DNA of 14,588 bases from NCBI RefSeq assembly GCF_030382115.1, contig NZ_JAUDRJ010000003.1, positions 5,998,215 to 6,012,802 on the forward strand. The letters are read 5' to 3'. Of the stretch, positions 7,591-14,588 are shown in pieces. A model generated the notes under the pieces. It saw only the letters and a program-made list of their open reading frames with translations. It was not told the DNA's origin and made no database searches. The DNA comes from Nostoc sp. GT001 (GTDB taxonomy: Bacteria; Cyanobacteriota; Cyanobacteriia; Cyanobacteriales; Nostocaceae). Made by a program: the position numbers and the translations under genes. Each line of letters starts with the position of its first letter. The first letter of the stretch is position 1.

Positions 7591-7595
7591 CTCCT
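7591..7595 (-). promoter_or_regulatory. Shine-Dalgarno of ugd
   Basis: AGGAG on the minus strand, 8 bases upstream of the ugd ATG. It supports the start at 7582; most other genes in this window lack such a clear site, as is common in cyanobacteria. Confidence 0.75.
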
Positions 7596-7730
7596 CACTT
7601 ATTTGGGCTTAATCTTCAAAAAGAAGTTATCAATTTTACACTTACACATTTGGGAAAACTCAGCAACTAAATATACTAGCTACCGATGGGATTAGCCTGC
7701 ATAAAAATTCAGAGCGACACTAGACGCCAC

Positions 7731-8681
7731 TCAGGTGGTTGAATTATTGACATCGCTTTGAATGCGATCGCGAAAATCTTCTATTGTTAGTTTTAAACCC
7801 TCTTCCAGAGGAATAGTAGGTTCCCAATTTAACCAAGTTTTTGCCTTTGTGATATCAGGCTGGCGACGTCGGGGATCGTCCGAAGGTAGTGCCTCGAATT
7901 TAATCTGCGCGTCTGGATTGATCATATTTTGCACTGTTTGTGCCAATTGTAAAATCGTGTATTCACCAGGATTACCCAGGTTCATTGGGCCAATGTAGTC
8001 GCTATTCATTAGGCGGATGAATCCTTCTACTAAATCGGAAACGTAGCAGAAACTACGAGTTTGCGAACCATCACCGTATACGGTTAAAGGATTACCCTGC
8101 AAGGCTTGAACTATAAAGTTGCTCACTACCCGACCATCATTTTCTAACATTCTCGGCCTGTAGGTGTTGAATATTCGCACAACTCGAATATCAACTTTAT
8201 TTTGCCTGTAGTAATCAAATGCTAGAGTCTCAGCAATTCTTTTACCTTCGTCATAGCATGAACGTATTCCAATGGGATTGACGCTACCTCTATACTCTTC
8301 AGTTTGAGGATGAACTTCTGGATCTCCGTATACTTCACTAGTGGAAGCTAGGAAAAACCGTGCTTTCACACGTTTAGCTAGCCCCAACATATTCAGTGTT
8401 CCCATCACGTTAGTTTTAACAGTTTTAACTGGGTTGTACTGGTAATGTACTGGTGAAGCAGGACAAGCTAAATGATAAATTTGATCCACTTCTAACCGAA
8501 TTGGTTCGGTAATATCGTGACGGATCAATTCAAAGTACGGATGGCCTAACCATTTCAAAATGTTGCGTTTATGACCAGTGTAAAAATTATCCAAGCATAT
8601 TATTTCATGCCCAGCAGCCATTAGTCGGTCGATGAGATGGGAACCAATAAACCCAGCACCGCCCGTCACCAAAATTCTCAT
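7731..8681 (-). CDS. uxs: UDP-glucuronate decarboxylase (UDP-xylose synthase)
   Basis: Extended short-chain dehydrogenase that oxidises, decarboxylates and reduces UDP-glucuronate to UDP-xylose with bound NAD. The 316-residue protein starts [16 protein letters not shown] (NAD loop GGAGFIG at 7-13). It has [20 protein letters not shown], typical of this subfamily, the catalytic pair Tyr143 and Lys147 in SCYDEGKR, and RIFNTY...[15 protein letters not shown] further on. [13 protein letters not shown] and [13 protein letters not shown] complete the match. Subfamily members mostly read NTYGPRM; here residue 175 is Arg (codon AGG), one base from GGG, next to the substrate-binding region. I read it as full length and probably functional, with that position worth checking. 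It lies upstream of ugd on the same strand, with 148 bp between them, and the pair suggests xylose- or glucuronate-containing surface polysaccharide. Confidence 0.93.
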   Translation of the reverse strand: MRILVTGGAGFIGSHLIDRLMAAGHEIICLDNFYTGHKRNILKWLGHPYFELIRHDITEPIRLEVDQIYHLACPASPVHYQYNPVKTVKTNVMGTLNMLGLAKRVKARFFLASTSEVYGDPEVHPQTEEYRGSVNPIGIRSCYDEGKRIAETLAFDYYRQNKVDIRVVRIFNTYRPRMLENDGRVVSNFIVQALQGNPLTVYGDGSQTRSFCYVSDLVEGFIRLMNSDYIGPMNLGNPGEYTILQLAQTVQNMINPDAQIKFEALPSDDPRRRQPDITKAKTWLNWEPTIPLEEGLKLTIEDFRDRIQSDVNNSTT

Positions 8682-9083
8682 AGTTTCCCAGTTACTTACA
8701 AATATTTTCAGTAGCTATTGCACTTACTTTTAGATTACCCACCTTGGGTACAAAAATACAAAACAAAAAAAAGAACAAGGCTCAATCAAAAATTGTTGTT
8801 GAACTTACTTATTTTTTCACGGTTGTAGTTTTGTTATATTTTTACCTGTTTTCTTAAGAATTTAATTAGCAAAATAACAAAAATTGTTTAAAAATTGTTT
8901 GTTGTTCAGCCTATCTTTATCAAATCTTCAAAAATATAAAGTATTTTTACGGCTATTGAGTTTTTAATTGGATACAAAAAATTAGTCGAGATCGGGTTGA
9001 CACTCGCGCTACAAATATATGCAAATAATACAGATGTAAATCCCTACAGCCGATTCATTTATTGCCAATATTTTTGGAAATTT
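8682..9083. other. AT-rich non-coding stretch upstream of uxs
   Basis: About 400 bp with long A and T runs, especially 8750-9000, and no supportable open frame or RNA gene. It must contain the promoter for uxs (and perhaps ugd) on the minus strand, but I could not pick a convincing -35/-10 pair. A small imperfect inverted sequence, ACCCACCTTGGGT, lies around 8737-8750, roughly 60 bp upstream of the uxs ATG; whether it is an operator is unknown. Confidence 0.5.
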
Positions 9084-9158
9084 GATGCCTCCGGCGGTCA
9101 CTGAGCTTGTCGTTCGCGCAGCGTCTCGTAAGAGAAGTGCGGACTACGCTAACGCAGC
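9084..9158 (+). repeat. Dispersed palindromic repeat, copy B
   Basis: Second copy of the block at 4885-4959, same orientation and same length (75 bp). It shares the 20-bp identical core (9111-9130 here), GGTCACTGAGC before it, and GAGAAGTGCGG after it. Differences are concentrated in the first 12 bases, in the GAGC-to-GTTC spacer and in the final hairpin (ACTACGCTAACGCAGC here). Situated 36 bp beyond the 3' end of the antiporter gene. Confidence 0.85.
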
Positions 9159-9194
9159 CCAAGTCCACTTACTTGAACTGTATTCCGCCTTACA

Positions 9195-11333
9195 TCATAC
9201 AGCAGATGTAATGCTGCTAACCGTAGTAGACAGAATTAAATTTGTGCTTTGAGTGCGTTGCGGTTCTCCAAGCATGATAATTGAGCAGGTGAGTTGTCTG
9301 GCTAGCTGGGTTGTGACATCGCTAATCGCTAACCCTCCGGGACTGGTACGATTACGTATAAAAGGTAAAATTACTAAATCATATAATCTTGCTGCCTGCA
9401 AAATTGCTTGGGCAACATTTTCGTGAGCAATAATTTGAATTTCTGGGGCATTGGCCAAAGCCAATTTAGATACCAGTAGTGAGAGATGCGATCGCCTCCA
9501 AGCAATTTTACTAGAACTAGTGCGGCGATCGCACACATTCAGCACAGTAATGTGGCTCTGATTTGCCTCGGCTAGCATCTGAGCAAATTGTACAGGTTGT
9601 AATATCGGTGCTGTTAAATTTTCTATTGGTACTAAGATCCGCTGAATTTTTTTCGGTGATTCTACTAAACGTGTCACTGCTACTGGACAATGAGATGCCC
9701 AAAGCACACCATCAATCACATTCCCAAATAAACGCGCTCGTAACCCAGTCCGTTTACCCCAACCCATCACGATTAAATTAGCCTTTTGTTCGCGAGCCGC
9801 TCTGCTAATTCCTTGAGCAAAGGCATCATCGATTCGCAGCATTGGTTCTGCGGCTACGCCCAAGGCTCGACTTTGTGTCGTGGCTTTATTCAACAACCAC
9901 TCACTCCGTTGTAGAGACGCTTCTAACTGGGGCGCATCCATGTGAGCAGCTGCTGCTGCGATCGCCAGGGGTATAATTTTGCCATGAGACTGACGTGCTA
10001 ATAACGCTGCCATTTCAATCAAATACTGCTGTGTCTGAGGATTATATATAGGTACGACTATAGTAAAAGCACTGTCTGTTTCTGATGTGTTTTCCTCAGC
10101 TAGGGGTGGTGCTGGATCTTCATCTGGTGGGGAATTCAAACCAACAGCTATTCGACTGGTGATCAACGGCCCCAAGGTTGATGTGACAAGCATTAAGACA
10201 ATCACACTGTGTAATACTTCCAGTGGCAGCAACCCAGCCTGATATCCCACTAACGTTGCTGCTAACGTTGTACCAACCTGGGGAAGTGACAGCGACCACA
10301 TCGTTAGCATTTCTTGCCACTTATAGCGGTAAACCAGTTTTGTCAACAAAGCTGCGATCAATTTACTGATAATCAAACCAACTACGAGCAACAGGGTTAA
10401 CTTGAGCGTGTTCAGATTATTCACAAAGGCGGGTAAATCGATCAGCAAGCCAAGATCAACAAAGAAAATGGGAATGAACAGCACACTGCCAATAAATAAC
10501 ACCTTTTCTTTGACTGGGCCTTCACCCACCGCTTCATTCACCGCCAAACCCGCTAAAAAAGCACCAACAATTTTTTCTACCCCAATCAATTGAGCGCCCA
10601 CAGCTGCCAGAAATACAGAAATCAACACAAACAAAAACTTGTTTCCTTCATCGTCTCCAGACCGTTTGAAAAATTCTTTGCCTGCCCAATCAAAGCCTGT
10701 CACAACGGCCACAGAGTAAATAATTAACCAACCAGACAAAGTGAGTAGTTTCGCAAAGCTGAATGCACCAGTATGAGAGACCGCTACACAAATGGCTAAT
10801 ATTAGTACTGCACCAATGTTTGTAAAAATCGTAGCTCCAATGGTGACAGTAACAGCTTCGTTGTTTATCACTCCCAAACGGCTGATTATGGGGTATGCCA
10901 AAAGGGTATAGGAAGCGAATAAAGAGCCAATTAAGATTGAAGTATTCCAGCCATAGCCTAAAATCAGCCCTACTAAGGTTCCCATGAGTAGGGGTACACA
11001 GAAAGTAAAGCTAGCAAACCCAAAGGCACGACTTTTTTTCCGGCGAAACTGTTCTAAATCAATTTCTAGCCCAGCGACAAACAGCAAATAAATTAACCCA
11101 ATGTCTGATAGTAGGTTAATCATCGGTGAGTCAGACTGAAAAAGATTCCAACCGGAGGGTCCAAGTACCAGTCCTGAGAAAACCAAACCCACTAATCCTG
11201 GTAATCTTAGCCGCTCAAACATGATGGGTATAACTAAGATGACCACCAGCAAAATAGCAAAGGGAACAATTGGTTCTTTGCCAAGAACTTGGGAAGTTGG
11301 TTCCAGAACAAGAACTTGTGATATTAGTTCCAT
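9195..11333 (-). CDS. CPA2-type cation/proton antiporter with two USP domains
   Basis: Inner-membrane exchanger, probably Na+ or K+ for H+, of 712 residues. Residues about 22-395 form the hydrophobic Na+/H+ exchanger domain (around 12 helices), with LPGLVGLVFSGLVLGPSGW, LLFVAGLEIDLEQFRRKK and GAFLAGLAVNEA as family marks. A charged linker (DEDPAPPLAEE, about 401-411) leads to two universal-stress-protein-like domains: about 418-556, with LIVMGWGKRTGLRARLFG resembling the nucleotide-binding loop and SHCPVAVTRL at its end, and about 560-695, starting KIQRILVPIE and ending SIIMLGE. Soluble USP tails on antiporters are thought to sense nucleotides or stress; that role here is inference. The ion cannot be told from sequence. 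The ATG at 11333 lacks a Shine-Dalgarno. Repeat copy B lies just downstream, and the neighbouring 11482-12138 gene is 148 bp upstream on the same strand. Confidence 0.92.
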   Translation of the reverse strand: MELISQVLVLEPTSQVLGKEPIVPFAILLVVILVIPIMFERLRLPGLVGLVFSGLVLGPSGWNLFQSDSPMINLLSDIGLIYLLFVAGLEIDLEQFRRKKSRAFGFASFTFCVPLLMGTLVGLILGYGWNTSILIGSLFASYTLLAYPIISRLGVINNEAVTVTIGATIFTNIGAVLILAICVAVSHTGAFSFAKLLTLSGWLIIYSVAVVTGFDWAGKEFFKRSGDDEGNKFLFVLISVFLAAVGAQLIGVEKIVGAFLAGLAVNEAVGEGPVKEKVLFIGSVLFIPIFFVDLGLLIDLPAFVNNLNTLKLTLLLVVGLIISKLIAALLTKLVYRYKWQEMLTMWSLSLPQVGTTLAATLVGYQAGLLPLEVLHSVIVLMLVTSTLGPLITSRIAVGLNSPPDEDPAPPLAEENTSETDSAFTIVVPIYNPQTQQYLIEMAALLARQSHGKIIPLAIAAAAAHMDAPQLEASLQRSEWLLNKATTQSRALGVAAEPMLRIDDAFAQGISRAAREQKANLIVMGWGKRTGLRARLFGNVIDGVLWASHCPVAVTRLVESPKKIQRILVPIENLTAPILQPVQFAQMLAEANQSHITVLNVCDRRTSSSKIAWRRSHLSLLVSKLALANAPEIQIIAHENVAQAILQAARLYDLVILPFIRNRTSPGGLAISDVTTQLARQLTCSIIMLGEPQRTQSTNLILSTTVSSITSAV

Positions 11334-11481
11334 ATATAGGAATTGAAGGGGCTATGGTAAAACAGCGATTACCTTGGCGGCGATCGCCCGATCAATATGA
11401 ATAAATAGAGAAGCCACCTGACGAAAAATCAAAAATCTTCTTAATTTACACTAACTAAGCGATTATTTAAGAATTAACTAC

Positions 11482-12138
11482 CTACGGGTGGATTTGACTC
11501 AAAATGAACCGTAAGCGATCGTAGTCGTCTTTTAGTAGCACACTTAAGCTACGTCCAGCTTTAATTAGCCATTGTCGGTCAGCTTTGCGTAACTGGTATA
11601 CATCTCGAATGGCAGCTGCGGCTAAAGACTCGATTGGCGCACCATTTATACACAGCAGTGTCCGTAAAAAATCTAGTTCTTCAGTAAATTTAATGATAGC
11701 TTCTGGTTCACATCGATAAACAGCTTGATGAATTTGTGGGGGACGGGGTGGAAGATACTGATATACTCTTTGGTTATAACTTTGATTTTGCGAAGATAGT
11801 TCAAATCCCACGATCGCAGCCCGGAATTCTGTACGGAGCATGGCAAATATTTGAGGTTGTTCCTCCCGTAAGTCTTGCAAGGATAACCCTAATGCTCTCG
11901 CCCGGTGTACGGAATCTATGGGCATAGTTGTGGCATAATAAACTACAGCATAAATTTGATTGCCAGATTCTTCATCTACAGAACAGACCCAACTACCAAA
12001 AGGTGGCATGGAGGGAAAGCTTAAATCTTCTGGCTCTAAACACTGAGCTAAAAATTCGGTACTAGTAGTTTCAATCACCTCCGCAATGTGGTTCGGATGG
12101 CGATCGCCAGTGGCAAACTGTGGTAGGGGGAGGCGCAT
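11482..12138 (-). CDS. Conserved-looking protein, possibly with HAS-barrel domain
   Basis: A 218-residue soluble protein beginning MRLPLPQFATGDRHPNHIAE. The first ~110 residues (PPFGSWVCSVDEESGNQIYAVVYYATTMPIDSVHR and so on) have the look of a small beta-barrel; I recall cyanobacterial proteins of this type annotated as carrying the HAS-barrel found at the N-terminus of HerA-type ATPases, but no ATPase follows here. The second half (YLPPRPPQIHQAVYRCEPE... TEELDFLRTLLCINGAPIESLAAAAIRDVYQLRKADRQWLIKAG...) is helical. There is no membrane segment or signal. The role is unknown. It lies between the antiporter and ndhS on the same strand, separated from ndhS by a long hairpin repeat, so it probably has its own transcript start. 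Confidence 0.7.
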   Translation of the reverse strand: MRLPLPQFATGDRHPNHIAEVIETTSTEFLAQCLEPEDLSFPSMPPFGSWVCSVDEESGNQIYAVVYYATTMPIDSVHRARALGLSLQDLREEQPQIFAMLRTEFRAAIVGFELSSQNQSYNQRVYQYLPPRPPQIHQAVYRCEPEAIIKFTEELDFLRTLLCINGAPIESLAAAAIRDVYQLRKADRQWLIKAGRSLSVLLKDDYDRLRFILSQIHP

Positions 12139-12193
12139 GAGAGTGCTGTTAGCGATAGCGGGGCGTTGAGCCAGTGCTGAGTTAAGAGTTAAG

Positions 12194-12239
12194 AGTTAGG
12201 AGTTAGGAGTTGAGGAATAATAACTCCTAACTCCTAACT
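12194..12239. repeat. Perfect 18-bp STRR hairpin downstream of ndhS
   Basis: AGTTAGGAGTTAGGAGTT (12194-12211) is exactly matched by AACTCCTAACTCCTAACT (12222-12239) around a 10-base loop; weaker heptamer copies extend both sides to about 12177 and 12253. The stem ends 20 bp past the ndhS stop on the minus strand and 56 bp upstream of the next gene's start. It could end ndhS transcripts or protect their 3' end, but it lacks a T-run, so I class it as a repeat first. Confidence 0.9.
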
Positions 12240-12258
12240 TCTCACTCCTAACTAAGTC

Positions 12259-12456
12259 TTATTTGGCTTTTTTACGTCCGGCGGTGGTTTCTACGAGTTC
12301 CAATTCGCTCAGGCGGAAGGTAACTAATTTATCCCAGTTACCACCTTCAAATAATACGGCTACTTTGCCGTCACTCACCCGTTGGACGAGTCCTTCGTAG
12401 CGATAATAGGTATCTGCGGGATTCTTGACGCGAACAGTTGCTCCAGGCAGAATCAT
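12259..12456 (-). CDS. ndhS: NAD(P)H-quinone oxidoreductase subunit S
   Basis: A 65-residue SH3-like protein: [20 protein letters not shown], then [20 protein letters not shown], then [16 protein letters not shown] and a basic tail (GRKKAK). This is the NdhS family (PF11623 as I recall; plant CRR31, Synechocystis Ssl0352), a peripheral subunit of the photosynthetic NDH-1 complex on the cytoplasmic face of the thylakoid that helps ferredoxin dock for cyclic electron flow. The length and complete barrel fit the cyanobacterial family. A GAGG element about 9 bases before the ATG at 12456 supports the start. It is apart from other ndh genes here, as is usual for the late-recruited subunits. Repeats flank it on both sides. 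Confidence 0.92.
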   Translation of the reverse strand: MILPGATVRVKNPADTYYRYEGLVQRVSDGKVAVLFEGGNWDKLVTFRLSELELVETTAGRKKAK

Positions 12457-12499
12457 TTTTTTAGCCTCGCTTGTTTCCTTTTAATAGCTTAATACTTGT

Positions 12500-12617
12500 T
12501 AATAGTCATTTGTCATTAGTCATTGGTCATTAGCAAAGGACATAGACGCGCCAGCGGCTACTCTACGAGAACGCCAAAGGCGAACCCACAGGGTAGGACT
12601 AATGACTAATGACGAAT
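12500..12617. repeat. Nested repeat: inverted TCATTAG arms around a palindromic core
   Basis: The left arm (about 12504-12532) has TGTCATTAGTCATTGGTCAT; the right arm (12597-12617, GACTAATGACTAATGACGAA) is its near reverse complement. Between them, TCTACGAGAACGCC and GGCGAAC (12562-12585) read on the minus strand as GTTCGCC...TCTCGTAGA-like sequence, a degenerate relative of the core of repeats A and B. The right arm runs to the final base of the rodA stop codon region (TGA, 12617-12619). The composite resembles a small element with terminal inverted repeats; no open frame is inside. Confidence 0.75.
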
Positions 12618-13930
12618 CAATAATACTTCTGTCTTTGGCGAAAATTTGCTACCGATTCTACTATTCCCAAGGAAATGAAGTTAGTCAGCATCGCAGAACG
12701 CCCATAACTCATCCAAGGTAGGGGAATTCCTGCCACAGGTGCTAAACCAACAGTCATACCAATGTTGACAATCAAGCGAAACACAATCATGGACAAAACG
12801 CCAATAGCCAACAAGGAACCAAAGTTATCTTTGGCGGTTTGGGCAACATGCAGTAGACGGAAGCAAATTAAGCAGAAGACAAACAGCACTACTAAACAAC
12901 CGACAAAACCAAATTCTTCGCCCACTGCGGAGAAAATAAAGTCTGTATGCTGTTCTGGTACAAAATTCAGTTGTGTCATGGGCACCTTGAACAGACCCCA
13001 TCCCCAGATTTCACCAGCACCAATAGCAATGCGAGATTGGATTAAGTGATATCCAGCACCGAGTGGATCGTGATCGGGATTCATGAATACAGTTAGTCGG
13101 TCTTTTTGATACTCTTTCAAAATATGCTTCCAGGCGAAGACTCCTAATTCACCACCCAGGATATTGAGAGTCCATGCACCGATAGCACCTAAACCAAATC
13201 GACGCCAGGGAAGAGTTTGCCAGCCCACAATAGCCATCGCAACTGACCAAACTATCCCTAATGGGCCAAAAGATAGTTCTTTAAATAAAACTATTGGTGC
13301 TGATAAAGGCCAAGAGATACTAAACAAAATGGCGGCAACCACCGGAGAAATCATCAGAATTAACCAGCCTGGGTTAGCATTTGCCCAGTAAAGCATTCCT
13401 AAGACGATCGCACAAAAAACCATTGATGTTGCTAAATCTGGCTGTAAAAATATTAATCCCCAAGGTACAGCGGTGATTGCCAGAACACGGAAAACACCTT
13501 CGAGAGTAGAAGCAGTGCGCCTGTGTAGCAAAGCAGCTAAGGTGATGATCATGCCGACTTTGGCAAATTCTGAGGGTTGGACATTGAAACCAGCAATAGG
13601 AATCCACCGCTGTGCCCCTTTGGCGCTACTACCAGCAATCATCACTATGATTAAGCTGAAGTTCGTTATTGCATAAGTTACCCAGTGCCACTGCATCAAA
13701 AGTTCGTAACGGATGCGAGATAAAAACAGGGCTATAAGCACGCCGATACCCGCTACCATCCAGTGCCACCACCAGTCAGTTACTGGCTGCTTCAGTTCCG
13801 TACTGAGAATCATCAGGCCGCCAAATATACTGACAGCAATCGGCAAACAAAAAAGTAGCCAATCTACATGCTGCCAGGGCTTAACCCAAGACTTCCAGCG
13901 AATTTTGGGGAGCGATCGTTTTAACAACAT
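12617..13930 (-). CDS. rodA: Rod-shape peptidoglycan glycosyltransferase RodA
   Basis: SEDS-family membrane enzyme that polymerises lipid II into peptidoglycan during elongation, working with a class B penicillin-binding protein. The 437-residue protein has about ten membrane helices. Family marks seen in order: AKGAQRWIPIAG, NVQPSEFAKVG with Glu121, LQPDLATSMVF, the large extracytoplasmic region with YQKDRLTVFMNPDHDPLGAG, GYHLIQSRIAIGAGE, and NFVPEQHTDFIFSAVGEEFG with the catalytic Asp330; near the end GLAPVAGIPLPWMSYGRSAM. The long insertion between helices and wording of PEQHTDF fit RodA better than FtsW. Longer than E. coli RodA (370) as in other cyanobacteria. It follows mrp by 160 bp on the same strand. 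A repeat element abuts its stop codon. Confidence 0.95.
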   Translation of the reverse strand: MLLKRSLPKIRWKSWVKPWQHVDWLLFCLPIAVSIFGGLMILSTELKQPVTDWWWHWMVAGIGVLIALFLSRIRYELLMQWHWVTYAITNFSLIIVMIAGSSAKGAQRWIPIAGFNVQPSEFAKVGMIITLAALLHRRTASTLEGVFRVLAITAVPWGLIFLQPDLATSMVFCAIVLGMLYWANANPGWLILMISPVVAAILFSISWPLSAPIVLFKELSFGPLGIVWSVAMAIVGWQTLPWRRFGLGAIGAWTLNILGGELGVFAWKHILKEYQKDRLTVFMNPDHDPLGAGYHLIQSRIAIGAGEIWGWGLFKVPMTQLNFVPEQHTDFIFSAVGEEFGFVGCLVVLFVFCLICFRLLHVAQTAKDNFGSLLAIGVLSMIVFRLIVNIGMTVGLAPVAGIPLPWMSYGRSAMLTNFISLGIVESVANFRQRQKYY

Positions 13931-14090
13931 TGTGCCAGTTTAGACTTTAGCTTTAATTGTTGGGGATTGGAGTTTGAGAATTAGTCAATAATCAATATTT
14001 ATTCTTCCCCAACTTCTCTAATCCCTAACACCCAATTTCTAGTATTCCCAAGCCATAGCCCAGGAAGTAGATAGAAATTAAAATTTATAA

Positions 14091-14588
14091 TTATGTCAGG
14101 GCAGCAACTGATACTTTACCAGCAATGGTAAGAGCGATCGCTGTTAATGCTTTTGCTGAAGCTGAATCTGGGTCGCCAACAACTATTGGTACACCGCTAT
14201 CACCACCAACTCGCGTGGAAATTTCTAGCGGTACGCACCCCAACAGTGGCACTCCCAATTCCGCAGCTGTTTTGGAGCCACCACCGGAACCAAAGATATC
14301 ATATTGCTTATCTGGTTGATCGGGGGGGATAAAATAGCTCATATTTTCCACGATCCCCAATACCGGAACATTCATCTGCTGGAACATCCGCAATCCCTTG
14401 CGAGAATCTAACAGAGCTACGTTTTGCGGTGTGGTGACAATTACTGCCCCTGCCATCGGTACTGCTTGGGTTAAAGTTAACTGAGCATCTCCGGTTCCTG
14501 GTGGCATATCTACAATCAGATAATCCAGTTCTCCCCATTGCACTTGATAGAGAAACTGGCGAATTACACCATTGAGCATAGGCCCCGC
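14091..14588 (-). CDS. mrp: Mrp/ApbC-type Fe-S cluster carrier, C-terminal part
   Basis: P-loop ATPase of the Mrp/NBP35 family that carries and delivers iron-sulfur clusters in the cytosol. Only the last 165 or so codons are inside the window; the frame is still open at the edge, reading AGPMLNGVIRQF, so the gene starts beyond the right end and the N-terminal nucleotide loop is not visible. Seen here are LDYLIVDMPPGTGDAQLTL (Walker B-like region), VTTPQNVALLDSRKGLRMF, and VLGIVENMSYFIPPD. After ENMS, proteobacterial Mrp has a CxxC that bridges the cluster; here that stretch (PPDQPDKQYDIFGSGGG) has no cysteine. The remaining Cys lies in PLLGCVPLE. Cyanobacterial and HCF101-like relatives are known to differ there, so this may be normal for the group. 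rodA lies 160 bp downstream. Confidence 0.93.
   Translation of the reverse strand, partial: AGPMLNGVIRQFLYQVQWGELDYLIVDMPPGTGDAQLTLTQAVPMAGAVIVTTPQNVALLDSRKGLRMFQQMNVPVLGIVENMSYFIPPDQPDKQYDIFGSGGGSKTAAELGVPLLGCVPLEISTRVGGDSGVPIVVGDPDSASAKALTAIALTIAGKVSVAALT

Noticed and set aside
9517..10593. Several frames of 61-72 codons on both strands within the antiporter gene
   Set aside because: All are out of frame with a clear antiporter and show no domain, start signal or typical composition.
12762..13943. Plus-strand and alternate minus-strand frames across rodA
   Set aside because: Shadows of rodA; rich in Ile/Thr/Pro/Asn with no recognisable features.

Overview
The window looks like chromosomal DNA from a filamentous, probably heterocyst-forming cyanobacterium (Nostocales, Nostoc/Anabaena/Calothrix type). 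Three things point there. The octamer GCGATCGC (HIP1) occurs 16 times by eye (starts at 476, 1871, 2274, 3021, 4330, 4449, 4853, 5534, 6803, 7764, 9488, 9525, 9958, 11380, 12100, 14134), where chance predicts well under one. The gaps between genes are full of short heptamer repeats (GTTAGGA, TGACCAA/TGACAAA and similar) of the STRR kind known from these organisms. The proteins are also cyanobacterial in type: a roughly 1030-residue PEP carboxylase, NdhS, a cyanobacterial-style RodA and an Mrp protein.

Layout. 1-294: no gene, a repeat-armed inverted structure. 295-4575, plus strand: a small one-helix membrane protein, PEP carboxylase (ppc), a small membrane protein that starts inside a repeat, and an unrecognised 101-residue soluble protein. 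4576-5224: a long gap with an STRR block, a probable minus-strand gene remnant, and a dispersed palindromic repeat. 5225-6019, plus strand: a DUF2993-type protein, ending at a strong hairpin shared with the convergent ugd gene. 6191-8681, minus strand: uxs then ugd, giving UDP-glucose to UDP-glucuronate to UDP-xylose, i.e. sugar donors for envelope or exopolysaccharide. 8682-9194: AT-rich gap with a second copy of the dispersed repeat. 9195-12138, minus strand: a CPA2-type cation/proton antiporter with two universal-stress-protein domains, and a conserved-looking protein that may carry a HAS-barrel. 12259-12456, minus strand: ndhS, the ferredoxin-docking subunit of photosynthetic NDH-1. 12617-14588, minus strand: rodA and the C-terminal part of an Mrp-type iron-sulfur carrier, cut by the window end.

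How they fit together: these are mostly housekeeping genes of carbon metabolism (ppc), photosynthetic electron flow (ndhS), cell wall and envelope sugars (rodA, uxs, ugd), ion balance (antiporter) and Fe-S assembly (mrp). Only uxs-ugd form a clear pathway pair. I see no phage, transposase, CRISPR, secondary-metabolite or defence cluster, and no convincing new multi-gene system. The more unusual content is in the repeats: an octamer array translated within ppc, a start codon embedded in a repeat, long perfect hairpins, and nested repeat structures resembling small non-autonomous elements.
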